From Hippasteria phrygiana (Eukaryota > Echinodermata > Asteroidea > Valvatida > Goniasteridae), in NCBI GenBank assembly GCA_037893225.1, contig JAZGUH010000557.1, positions 124,001-188,000 on the forward strand: a DNA stretch of 64,000 bases. The letters run 5' to 3'. Positions 10,688 to 22,282 of the stretch are shown here, one piece after another. Position 1 is the stretch's first letter. Each line of letters starts with the position of its first letter. Under the pieces are notes generated by a model, which made no database searches, was not told the DNA's origin, and worked only from the letters and a program-made list of their open reading frames with translations. The position numbers and the translations under genes are program-made.

Positions 10688-11235
10688 ACAAACTAAATTT
10701 AAGCTAATAACAAAGCTGTCAGAAATTGTTAAAATTGCATAATTAGAAGAAAAAAATTTGAAAAATTAATCTATTGCCGACAAAAAAAAACATTTACCAA
10801 GAAAAACATTTACCAAGCTTGTACTCCATTTAAATGCTTTTCACATTGAAAAAGTAATTTTAGGAAAGTTAGACACAACATTAAGTTAAAAGTGCATTAA
10901 TTTATGTTTGATTACAACTTGCAGGAACACTCAATGTTACATAACCCACTACTTTTGTGAATTGAGACCAAACTTACATTTTTAAGAAGAATTTGTCATA
11001 AATATTTCAGGCAAACCAAAGTAAAGCAGAAGCGAAGAAATTGATTAGATAAATATTCATAGGTCTTTTTAGATAAGCAAATGGTCACCTATGTTTGGCA
11101 TATTGAGCAAAGTCAAATTTTACGTCACAAACTTTTGGGGGAAAATGTCCCAAAATTACATGGTTTATGCGCATTGAGTGTCCTAACAATGAATTGTCTG
11201 GGTTTTGTTTTTGGATGGATCCATGTTTTATATGT

Positions 11236-11822
11236 CTCCAACTCCCCCTCCCCAGTGAAGGGGTGTCTCCAACTTTGCCCCTCCCCTGGTGTGGAGATGT
11301 CTCCAACGTTTCCCCTCCCCCTGGTGTGGGAATGTCTCCAACTTTGCCCCTCCCCTGGTGTGGGGATGTCTCCAACTTTGCCCCTCCCCTGGTGTGGAGA
11401 TGTCTCCAACGTTTCCCCTCCCCCTGGTGTGGGAATGTCTCCAACTTTGCCCCTCCCCTGGTGTGGGGATGTCTCCAACTTTGCCCCTCCCCTGGTGTGG
11501 AGATGTCTCCAACGTTTCCCCTCCCCCTGGTGTGGGAATGTCTCCAACTTTGTCCCTCCCCTGGTGTGGGGATGTCTCCAACTTTGTCCCTCCCCTGGTG
11601 TGGGGATGTCTCCAACTTTGCCCCTACCCCGGTGTGGGGATGGCTCCAACTTTTCCCCTCCCCCTGATGTGGGGATGCTCCAACTTTGCCCCTCCCCTGG
11701 TGTGGGGATGTCTCCAACTTTGTTCTTTCCCTGGTGTGGGGATATCTCCAACTTTGTCCCACCCCTGGTGTGGGGATGTTCCAACTTTTCCCCTCCCCCT
11801 GGTGTGGGGATGTCTCCAAGTC
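11236..11822. repeat. 34-35-bp minisatellite, left arm
   Basis: About 17 tandem copies of a unit containing GGTGTGGGGATGTCTCCAAC followed by a TTTGCCCCTCCCCCT-type block. The unit length is not a multiple of three, yet most frames on both strands lack stops, giving long but spurious ORFs. It is mirrored in the right arm at 28918-29568. Flanking sequence on both sides also pairs between arms. Confidence 0.95.
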
Positions 11823-12981
11823 TTTTCGCATGGATCCATCACTATTGTTAATGCTTGTATGTATGTAAAGGTATGGTTCAAGGTTCAAATTCTGATTGTT
11901 TTAACAGTTTACAGCAGACATGTCTATTTTTAGGTATTTTATTCCAGATGTTGGCTGTTTAATTTGAATTGCCAAATCTTTTCAAAGTTCTTTTTTGCTC
12001 ACTTTGACTAAATTCTGTTATTTTGTTTTTTTCTAATTTAGCACATATTAGTTTTTCATGGCAACAAGTCTGTGGCTGTAGGCACTGGTGTTGGTGTCTA
12101 GACTAACTGTTACCTTGTCTAAGTCATTCAAACTGACCTCATTGCTATTTTCATTCACATATTTTCACTCATAATTTTCCCCTGGGTGGGGACATCTCGT
12201 TTTTTCTTTTTCACTTTGTCCATGCATGCCATGGTTTAAATATCCATACACAGTTTTGCAGTAATCAGATGTTAGCCATGAACCATACCTTTTTGCGAAC
12301 TTGTATTTATGTGACATGTTCTCTCAAGATCTGACAAACTGGGCGAGACATTTATACCCGTTTCTAATATTTTTTCTGACGAATTTACGTCACTGGGATA
12401 GACTGCAATTTGACTTCCCAGAAAGGCTGATGATTTCAAAACTAATCATCACAAAAAGCTCTCCTTACCATGAACTACAATTCTGATAGAGGTTTTTACC
12501 CAGTGAAGGATCTTGATAGAACATGACACATCATTAAGAACTTTGAAAGCAACATGAAAGCCACTTCCACTAACTGAGTCAAAATCTTGCATCTTGAAAA
12601 TCTGTGAACCCAAAGACAATGCATTGTTCAGTTGCGTATCAAATTCACAAGTCAATTTTATTATTTGTAATTCAAATTTCTGAACAGAAAAAAAGAAGAT
12701 ATATTTTCACATTTGGTGAAATTTTAACATTCACACTGACTGTATACATTTTTGGGGTTAATTTTTTTGTTTACATTGTCACTCTTTTGGCTAAATCCAA
12801 ATTGCATGCAAATTTACTGAAAAACTTTCATCAGGGCAACAATTAATGACTAATTGGTGTGACCTAATGCAAAGCCTCAGCTTTTTGGAGTGGTTTTCAT
12901 GTTGTAGAATACATAATGCAATATTTAACTTGTAAATCTTACATTTTTAGCACCTTTCTATTCAAACTCTCATTGTACAAC

Positions 12982-15857
12982 GCAGTGGCGTTGTGCAAAC
13001 GTCTGTCGCTGGTTGGCGCCCTCTACTGCCCAGGGCGTGTGGCGACCCGTGGCCCAAGTACTATGGTTGGTATGCCTTTTGTTCAGTGAAATTTGCTCAC
13101 AATGTGCCACTGGTGCTCTAAGCCACTGGTGTGCTGCTTTCCATGATTTGACAAGCTGATCCAAAAAAGAAATCATCTCCAAAAATCACACATATAGGAA
13201 AGAAAGGATTCCAAATGCCTCCTTAGGTCTTCGTCGGCTGAATGGATGAGTGTAGTGGACTGTGGACCAACATTCACTTTTTCACTTTTTTTCAGTTGGT
13301 ACCCGTCACTCTTTGTTCCTGTTTAAACAGGTCTCTTTTTCGGCCTGGTCGTGATGACCAAACCTTTGATCATACAGGACATCTGCCTCAGATCCGAGGG
13401 AGCTCTAGACCTGATTGATGATGGGGACCTCTGCCCAGGTGTGTGGTGTGAGGGTTGGAAAAATGACATTCTGATATGGCTGTTTAACTTCACTCACAGG
13501 TACTCAGGTTGACAAATTGGTTTCACTTGTTGTAGGAAGTCAGTTTATCACAAGGCGATATCCAAGATGACATTGGGTTATAAAGGAAAGAAAAGGACCG
13601 TATTCTAATTATTGAAAATAAATACGTTTTGGTTAATAAACTGGTTTAAAAAAAAAAAAATGAATTTACAAGTTTAAATTTTCTTGTCAAAGACAACATT
13701 TGGGGCACTCTGAATATCTTGAATGAAAATTCTAATAATAGTGCTAATCTGTAGGTCCCAAGGTTTACATTCAGTCAATTTTAACAAAATAGCATAAAAA
13801 CAAATCATGATTTGTATAGATCTTAAATGCAAAATATAATCTAAATCATCAAATCATATTTAGACATATCCATTGAACTTTAGTAAGATAATTAGGTTAA
13901 CAAAAAACTTAAGTAGCAGTTAAAAAACATCAAAGCAACATTTTAAAGAAATCAACTTCAAGTACCTCCATAAATGTCTTAATACTTTAAAAGCAAACCA
14001 TAATTTATTTCAAGTTAACCCATCAGCAGACCTTGTACAATAAAAAACCCAGTAAAAGTAAACATATTTAGGCACTTGATCTTCCCATTTCAGGCAGTTA
14101 ATAAATTCAATAATTACTATTTTAGAGAACATTTCTTGTGCAAGTACATATTATAGATATATATTTATAACTCACTGTTAAAATGTATAATAAACTTATA
14201 GTAAACTGATTAAAAAACTTCTAATTAACTTACAAAATAGTAAACTAACAGTATACCTATGTATGTAGTAATTAACGTACAGTAAACATGTACATGTACA
14301 TGTACATGTACATGTATAGTACTTCACATAAATTTAAATTAAACTTTACACAAATGAACAGGAAACCTGTAGTAAACTTACAGTAAACTTAGGATTAACT
14401 TCTAAGTACATTGGACATCCATTGTAGGCTGAGTTTGAATAAATAAATAACATAATGCTGTTTGAACAGATTGTTCAGCTTTAAATGAAAGCTCACATGC
14501 AATGTACATTAGTTGCAGTCATGAAATGATAAAGTAGTAATGCCTAATTCTTTCACAATCGTCTCTTCATATTCTGCCAGCACACCTGGTATTTCTTAAC
14601 ATTATTTAGTATAAAAAGCCTTTTTTGACACTAGTTTATAAATCTGCATGTTCATGACCAAATAGGGAATTATATCTTGCAAAATCAAACATCAGGTCAT
14701 GAGTATCAAGTTATACAAATAAATTCAGTTTAAGGGCTGCCGGAACAAGACGGCAATAAACCAATAAAACTAATGACAATATTTATAATAAAGCCAGTTT
14801 ATTGTTAGTTTGTATCATTTAAATAACTTAAGCATTGAAATAGGTCATCTTTGGTCATTTGCAAGTTAGTTTTACTAAGTGGGCAAATTGTTTAGCAAGC
14901 GACCATAGAAATAGGTATTAGTCGTACGTTTTATGCCCAAAGCATTGTAATGTACTTCGTAAACCCAATGTCATCTAAAATATCGCCTGTTGAATATATT
15001 TTGCAGTCAGAATCTAATAATGAAATTCTTTAAACACACTGTTTTGCTTGGAAGAAGCAGTTTTTCATTACAAAAAGGTCATTTTTGTGTGCATTTGAAT
15101 GCAGTAAATTTTGTTATTTTCAAACTACCAAAATACAGTGTTTTGGCTGATAGTTCTAGTATCAAAAGTATTTTTTTCTGTGAACAAAGAATAACAAGCT
15201 TTGCAAAAAAAAACAAAAAAACCAGTGTGGTTCTTTCTATGCAAGTGAAACCAACATATCCCTGAGTATTGTGATTTTGTTCATTTGTGGATTATTTCCA
15301 AAACAAAATACTTCATAAAAAGTGTGAAGTAGACAGCCATATTGAAATGTTGTTTCTCCAATCAGCACATCATCATCTAGGCTGAAGTCGTAGTCATTTT
15401 GAAGGTCCAGAACTCGATTAGAGATGGAGTGGAAAAGTCCAAGTAAAAACGGCTATTTGTTTTTATTTTTTACCAAAGTTCACCACCAAAAACAACCAAA
15501 GAACCTAGCGGCCTGGTTGCCCGAACAGGGGGCGACGTCCCGAAAACGCCGCCATATACAGACTCACGAAGGCTTAAGTACTAGACATAGTGAATCCTTT
15601 CTGACCTTTGTTTAGGCCATTGTTTGGTTTTTCAATAGGCACTTTCACCCACATGACAATTAAGTCATGCACTAGGCAAATAAGCTTGTCGAATCATGTA
15701 GGGAGGCAGCACACCAGTGGTGCAGAGTACCAGTGGCACATATGAGCAAATTTTGCTGAATAAAAGGTATATCAACTATAGTACTTGGGTCATCGGGTTG
15801 CTACATGCTCTGGGCAGTAGAGGGCGCCAACCAGCGACAGACGTTTGCACAATGTGC
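12982..15857. mobile_element. 2.9-kb element with long inverted termini, left arm
   Basis: The ends are inverted copies starting GCAGTGGCGTTGTGCAAACG, with a strong terminal match of about 180-200 bp including GGTTGGCGCCCTCTACTGCC and weaker similarity continuing to around 13600 and 15200. The AT-rich interior has AGTAAACTTA-like repeats and a (TACATG)n tract near 14289-14316. No transposase ORF was found. The homologous copy in the right arm is 24553-27761, so the element predates the palindrome. Superfamily unknown. Confidence 0.65.
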
Positions 15858-15959
15858 TTTTTTTTTGGGTCATTTTTTTCAAAAAATAAATTGAAAAGGG
15901 GTTCCCCTTGTAATAAATTTGTACGGAAAAAAAAATTGAAAAAAGGCCCCCCCTTGTCA

Positions 15960-18000
15960 TTTTGTCAGAATGTTTAAAGGCCCCTCCCCTCTCAATTAAG
16001 AGGAGGAACCTTTAAAATGTGGTTTACCAAGGATACTCCATTGTTGGAGTAAAAAAAGGACTGCATTGTATGCAAAAGTTGCCCAACAATGAAACCCTTA
16101 GGCTCATTTGCATATTACCCTATGCATATTAATAATGCATAGATGTTACATGCAAATTACCCAAGGTTTGCACTGTGGGACACATTGCAACATACAATGC
16201 AGTCCCTTTAAAGATGTCATTTTGTACCATGTTTCTGTGACCTTTGTTGCAAGAGGGCGGTTTTTTTTTTTGCACGTAAACAAAATGCTTCTAATTTAGC
16301 TTAAATTGACATTTCTCCATTTTTTGGTATAGGAATTAGGTGATGGATATGTCACGACCCAGCAAAAGGGGCAGAGGTCACAATGGAAAGGTCACCCAAC
16401 AGGTACAAAATATCATCTTGCAAGTGTGCAGCCTGTAAACTTGGAATGAGTCGAATACAATTTTATTTTTTATCGTTTTCTTTTGGAAAGTATGGTGTGC
16501 AAATTGTTCCGTTTTGTCAATGAATTTCATTTCTGGACATCAAAAATAAGTGATTCAAATTTTCATTGTATTGCTTGGTATTGCAAACAAAATTCTAGTT
16601 TTGAACCGTAAACAGTTTCGATGTAAATTTGAAATTTTAAAACAAGTTGAATACCGGCAAGCATGAATTTTATCGAGTAGTTAAAAATCCGACTCATTCC
16701 ACATTACAAGTTGCAACACTTATAAGCCAAACAAAATCTGGTTTCAGGAAAAGATACTAAAAAAACAAAGGATGCGGCTTTTTGGGGCTATTTTTTAGGA
16801 ACAGAAATATTTAATGTCAACATTAATTGCACATGAAGCATTTTTGTGGCATTTCAGTTTTTTTCTTTTTGTAAATAGTTTGCCATTTGGCAATTATTCA
16901 AAAACAATCTCTTTTGATACAATTTTCAAAATCTTTAATGCGCTAGAAATAGTCGCAATTGTGGGCACGCTGTCGCATCAGTTATTAAGCTTTTCAAGCA
17001 AGTTTTAGAGAAAAAAATATGCAAGCAGAAACCAGATTTGTTTTGGCCTTATCCTTGGCAAACCACTTCTGACTTTTCCTATACATGGCGAGCATTTGCC
17101 AGCTGATGTTAATCAAGAAACATTTACTTTCATTTGCCAAAAACAAAATTTAGTTTCAGATTTTACGAAGCACCGTTAGCCATCAATAAATCTGAAAAAC
17201 AGTGAGGAATCAAAACTTGAAATATCTGTAAGCTTTCTGCAAGATTGGTACACTTTCAAGTTGAATTTCTTTTTGCAACTGAAAAGGAGTGAAACGTTCT
17301 ATTTTAAGAACTCTGAATCCTTCCATTAGTTGGCATAAAAGTATAAAACATTCTCTTTTTAGTATCAGAGTGTATAGAACATCAACTGGCAAATTCTCAA
17401 CATGTCACAAATCTGCAAAACGGGTCAGTTTTGGGGGATTTTTCGTTTTTAAATTGATTTTTTTTGCACAAATTAGAGAGGAGTTTTTAAATCCTGACAA
17501 TTCAGGGGAAAAAAATCATTAAAGTTTTGTTTTACTTGTTGGGAAAAAGGAACTTTTCAGCTCATTTTGATGGATCAGTGTTAACTCCTGACAATATAGA
17601 TCAAAAGGAATGAAAACTTTGATAAAACCTTTCGATATTCATTGTGCAAACCATGTTTTACTTTTAGGGTTTAGTATCTTCAAACTAAAACTGACAATTT
17701 CCGACTCGTTTTGCAAGATTTGGTTAAGCAAATAATCACCAAACGAATGAATAAATCACAAAACAAGCGAGTAGACCAGACACTCAAACCTAGCTTTTTT
17801 TTTAGACAAAGGCTAATGGATGGAGGGGGCAGGTAAAAATTGGGGGAATTTTGTGTGTTTAAATTTCTTTTTCTGAAACTTCCTAGGAAGGAATTGTCCA
17901 TTTTGCCATTATTTCAGTCTTGAATTTCAGCATTGATGAGCTGGAAGTTATTGTAGTGAAGTGCTTTTAGTATTTCTTTCATCTTCATTGATCGCAGCAT
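15960..18000. other. AT-rich palindrome arm without recognised gene
   Basis: This pairs with about 22500-24430. A short open segment around 16346-16403 (encoding MSRPSKRGRGHNGKVTQQ before a GT) is also present in the right arm, but differs there by an 18-nt insertion and a 14-nt deletion, so it is not a consistent exon. Nothing else is supported. Confidence 0.5.
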
Positions 18001-18203
18001 AAAGAATTTGCAAACTGGACATTTTAAAATGTTACTAGTTTTGGAGAAAAAAATGAACACATTGAGCGTTTTGGAAAATTTGGCTAGACTATTAAAGTTG
18101 TTTTCACTTAAAACTGCATGTTTTTTTCTTTGGGGGGGGGGGGGGGTTGGATTTCTAGCAACTCAAGAACTAATGCATAATTGTAATCTCTTTTTGTCAT
18201 CAG

Positions 18204-18304
18204 GTGGTTCAGCTTGTTCATCCTTCATCGGTGCCGAGTGGTACGAGATCGCACAGATGTCTCAAGAAGCTTTAAACATCTCCATCTTCTCTGATTTCTG
18301 TTGA
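18204..18304 (+). CDS. Candidate terminal exon, hypothetical (left arm)
   Basis: Follows a TTTTTGTCATCAG acceptor and encodes a tail ending MSQEALNISIFSDFC before TGA. The mirror copy (22179-22282, minus strand) ends MSQEASNVSIYDFC before TGA, so the last residues and the stop are kept, with a 3-nt deletion. Further upstream the two copies differ by frame-breaking indels. Weak evidence for coding; no family recognised. Confidence 0.22.
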
Positions 18305-19245
18305 AATAAAATAGACAATTTCAAAGTAGTTAAAATGCCGACACTTAATAGGATATTGTTACATTTTATCAATGAATGCAACTGCTTTATGTGTCATTTA
18401 AATGTTCATTTAATGTTCATTATTCGCTGTGGAAAATTCCAAGGTTTATCGATTGTTCATGCCTTGTCAAGATACGATTCTTTGCAATACTTATCAGGTT
18501 AGGACACTTGTGTAATTCGGACGAGAAAATAGTACAAATTGAGTTTCATTTTTGCCATCTGTAACAAATGCAGTGGGTACAGTAAGATTATTTTGTACCA
18601 TGTAGGTACAAGTGACAGGCAAAAGGAATGAATTAAAGCGGATAAACATTCGATATCTTGTAGTTGTACTGTCCATTTTATTTACCGTTGCTGTCTTTCA
18701 CTAGCTTTATTTTTAAGATTACTCAGGTCAAGTGCTCATTTCATTCTGAGAAATTTGTGGAAAAAGGTGCAATTCAAAGTTCGGCAAAAGATTATGGAGG
18801 ATTTTATAAGGATTTTGATTGTATGAAGGTTAAGAATACAGCATTAGTTTGTTTTAAAACAAGAATCAGAAAGTAGAACTGTAAAGATTTGGTCGCATGG
18901 TGCCACACCCTCATCACGTGACCACATTCCCGCCAAATTTAAAAGATTTTCCCTGGAGCGTTCGTCTTGAAACTCGGTTTAAATTCGTCAAACTGACCAA
19001 AAATATTACCCGGTAAAACCTTCAAAAGGAATACCTAGCATGGTCGATGTTCTCACACGGCTCTGCTTCGGTTTAGTGGAAATTTGACTCCAATAACTAG
19101 CGGTGAATTACGGGTGTTCTGCCGAGTTCGGGAGCGCTGGAACGATACTGGGTAGAGAAGATGTTTGTCTAGTGGAGCCCCGCCGAGAAATGACCAGAAC
19201 GAGGCCGCACCCGTATGCAAATAAGAGCACGTGACTTTTAACAAT

Positions 19246-19552
19246 GGGATGAAAGGTGGAATGGGCGGGGCGCATTGAAGAAATGGAGGGGTGGGAGGCA
19301 GTATTAATTTTAAATAAATATTAATTTTGAATGTATTCATATAATTTTTAAGGCTGATTGGGTTTGGTAAGGTTTTATGAGGCTCACATATACAATTTAT
19401 ATTGGTAAATAGCTGAGAATTAGCGAGGTTTGGTTGATAGGAAGAAAGAATAATAAAAGAGAATTAAAAGCCAAAATCAACGTCCCTCCCCAGAAACAAG
19501 TAGAATAACTAATAAAGGGCAGGAAAAAGCATGACAACCGTCGTTCCAAGCC
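19246..19552. repeat. Direct repeat D1, copy 1
   Basis: Matches 19870-20193 in the same orientation (AAAGGTGGAATGGGCGGGGC ... GGCTGATTGGGTTTGGTAAG ... GAAACAAGTAGAATAAC). The right arm has only one counterpart, inverted, at about 20880-21180. So one arm gained or lost a copy after the arms separated. Confidence 0.75.
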
Positions 19553-19869
19553 TTAGAAACCCCTTTCCCTGACTGGAAAAATAGCCCACCGCGGTCGCTG
19601 TTTTACGGTGTTGATGAGAGCTTAGCCTTATTGTCAGGGATCGCTCATCCAGACCGTAAAATTTCTTGGCGCAGGCCGTTCCATACCATACAAGAACTAT
19701 TTGGAGTCAGAGGCCTGACCCAGATCAGATCTATTCCCTTACATTGCTGCCTCTTAATTAGGGCATTTCAATTAGTTAATGTGAACATAAAAGGTTCATA
19801 CCAATCCAAAAAGAATGATTTTGGGTCTGCAGGCCTACCTGCCTCGCCAAAACTGTGCCCAAACCTACA

Positions 19870-20193
19870 TGGGAGGAAAGGTGGAATGGGCGGGGCACCA
19901 AGTAGAAATGGAGTGTTTGGAGGGGTGGGAGGCAGCATTAATTACCAAAAATATAAATGTTGAATGTATTTAGATTAGTTTTTATGGCTGATTGGGTTTG
20001 GTAAGAATTCTGATGAGCTCCGATGTGTGATCCATATCGGGAAATTGCTAAGAATTGGTAGGATTGGGTACATGTAATAATTAATAGAAAAGAAAATTAA
20101 AATCCCAAAATCAACTTCCATCAACGTTCCTTTCCCAGAAACAAGTAGAATAACGAATAAAGGGCAGGCAAAAGCATGAAAACCGTCGTTCCA
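19870..20193. repeat. Direct repeat D1, copy 2
   Basis: Second same-strand copy near the palindrome centre. It has no partner on the right side, so the symmetry is broken just left of the centre. Confidence 0.75.
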
Positions 20194-20248
20194 AAATCGT
20201 CGTTTCACAAAAGTGGCATTTTCTCAAAGACTAAAGCCATTTGCGAAA

Positions 20249-20478
20249 TGAAGGTATGATTCAGCAGCTTCCTACAAATTTGTCCATTTCTGGGGTCCAA
20301 GAGAGGATTTTTAACGGTGGAGCCATGCCCGCAGCCATTTTTCGCAAAAGTGCTTGTTCAGAATCGGAAGTACCCTATTTGCGAAAAATGGCTGCGGGCA
20401 TGGCTCCACCATTAAAAATCCTCTCGTGGACCCCAGAAATGGACAAATTTGTAGGAAGCTGCTAAATCATACCTTCAT
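20249..20478. repeat. Centre of the giant palindrome, near-perfect hairpin
   Basis: The two inner arms are 20249-20348 and 20378-20478 and differ at only a few positions over about 95 bp. They are separated by a 29-nt unpaired loop (20349-20377). The stem is more conserved than regions further out. The stem includes the motif GCAGCCATTTTTCGCAAA and its complement. No coding potential is evident. Confidence 0.9.
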
Positions 20479-22007
20479 TTCGGAAATGGCTTTTTAGTCT
20501 TTGGGAAAGTTCCGCTTTTTATGAAAAATGGCTTCGGCTGGTCACTTTGGGACTAATACATAAAGAATCGCCTTGTGAACCCCAATATTGAACAATTTGT
20601 AAGAACCTGCTCACAGTCATGCCCCTGCTTAGAAAAGTCTTCGATTTCTGATTCTAAGACCCAACTTTTATACAAAACTAAGTTTGGGACTACCCTAATT
20701 AAGAAACAGCAACGCAAAGGGGTAGTCTAGATATGATGTAATTGTAGGCCTTCGATATCCCATCTAATTCTTGCGGTGTGGAATTTTACGGTCTGGATGA
20801 GCGATCCCTGACAATAAAACCCTGACCGTAAAACAGCGACCGCGGTGGGCTATTTTTTCAGTCAGGGAAAAGGCGATTCTAAGGCTTGGAACGACGGTTG
20901 TCATGTTTTTTCCTGCCCTTTATTGTTATTCTACTTATTTCTGGGAGGGACGTTAATTTTGGCTTTTAATTCTCTTTTATTATTATTTCTTCATATCAAA
21001 CCAAACCTCGCTAATTCTCAGCTATTTACCAATATAAATTGTATATGTGAGCCTCGTAAAACCATACCAAGCCCAATCAGCCTTAAAAATGATACGAATA
21101 CATTGAAAATTAATATTGCCTCCCACACCTCCAAACGCTCCATTTCTTCAACGCGCCCCGCCCATTCCACCTTTCCTCCCATTGTTCAAAAGTCACGTGC
21201 TCTTATTTGCACACGGGTGCGGCCTCGTTCTGGTCATTTCTCGGCGGGGCTCCACCGGACCAACATCTTCTTTACCAGCGCTCCCGGACTCGGCAGAACA
21301 CCCGTAATTCACAGCTAGTTGTGGAGTCAAATTTCAGCTAAACCGAAGCAGAGCCGTGTGAGAACATCGGTCATGCTAGGTATTTCTTTGGCAGGTTTTA
21401 CGGATTAATATTTTTAATCAGTTTGACGATTTTAGATCAGAGTTTCAAGACAAACACTCCCGGGAAAATCTTTAAAATTTCCCGGGAATGTGGTCACATG
21501 GTTAGGGTGTGGCACCATGCAGCCATTTTTTTTCCAGTTGTCCTTTCTGATTCTTGTTTTAAAACGAACTAATGCTGTATTCTTGGCCTTCATCCTATCA
21601 AAATCCTTATAAAACCCTCCATAATCTTTTGCAAAACTCTTTGAATCGCACCTATTTCTTCCACAAATTTCTCCAAATGAAATGAGAGCACTTGACTTAA
21701 GCAATCTTAAAAATAAAGCTAGTGAAAGACGGTACCAATCAATAAATACAATACAAGATATTGAATGTTTATCCACTTAAATTTATTCCTTTTCCCAATC
21801 AGTTGTATAACGTACGGTATGTGGTACAAAGTAATCTTACTGTACCCAATGCATTTCTTAAAGATGGCAAAAATGAAACTCAATTTGTGTTATTTTCTCG
21901 TCTTAATTAAACAAGTGTTACTTAAGCATTGCAAAGAATCGTTTCTTGACAGGGTAGCAACAATTGATAAATGTAACAATTTTCCAAAGCGAATGTTAAC
22001 ATCAACC

Positions 22008-22071
22008 ATAAACCCCTAGGGTGCATGCGAAATCATGTTAAAATTGGAGGATTTCGGACGGTTAGGGTTAA
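22008..22071 (+). repeat. Small dispersed repeat R2
   Basis: Contains CCCCTAGGGTGCATGCGAAA and ends GGTTAGGGTTAA. It is absent at the mirror site in the left arm, so it is a right-arm insertion. Confidence 0.5.
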
Positions 22072-22178
22072 ATGAACATTTAAATGACACATATAAAGCT
22101 GTTGCATTCGTTTATACAAATGTAACGTATCCTATAAAGTGTCGGTATTTTAATTACTTTGAAATTGTTTAATTGATT

Positions 22179-22282
22179 TCAACAGAAATCGTAGATGGAG
22201 ACGTTTGAAGCTTCTTGAGACATGTGCGATCTCGTACCACTCAGCTCAACCGGCACCGATGGATGAACAAGCTCTCAACTAC
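22179..22282 (-). CDS. Candidate terminal exon, hypothetical (right arm)
   Basis: Mirror of 18204-18304. After the GTCGTCAG acceptor the frame that leads into MSQEASNVSIYDFC ends at TGA (22179-22181), but the upstream frames differ from the left arm. Probably decayed or non-coding. Confidence 0.2.

Noticed and set aside
11081..11888. ORFs up to 267 aa on both strands
   Set aside because: They are translations of a 34-35-bp tandem repeat that lacks stops in several frames on both strands; the same happens at 28772-29626.
14289..14316. TACATG tandem repeat as regulatory element
   Set aside because: A simple microsatellite; no evidence of function.
16108..16299. Cys/His-rich small ORF (also at 24092-24388, reverse)
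   Set aside because: Present in both arms only because of the palindrome; no consistent start, splice context or family motif.
16346..16403. Candidate exon MSRPSKRGRGHNGKVTQQ
   Set aside because: The right-arm copy differs by an 18-nt insertion and a 14-nt deletion, so the reading frame is not kept.
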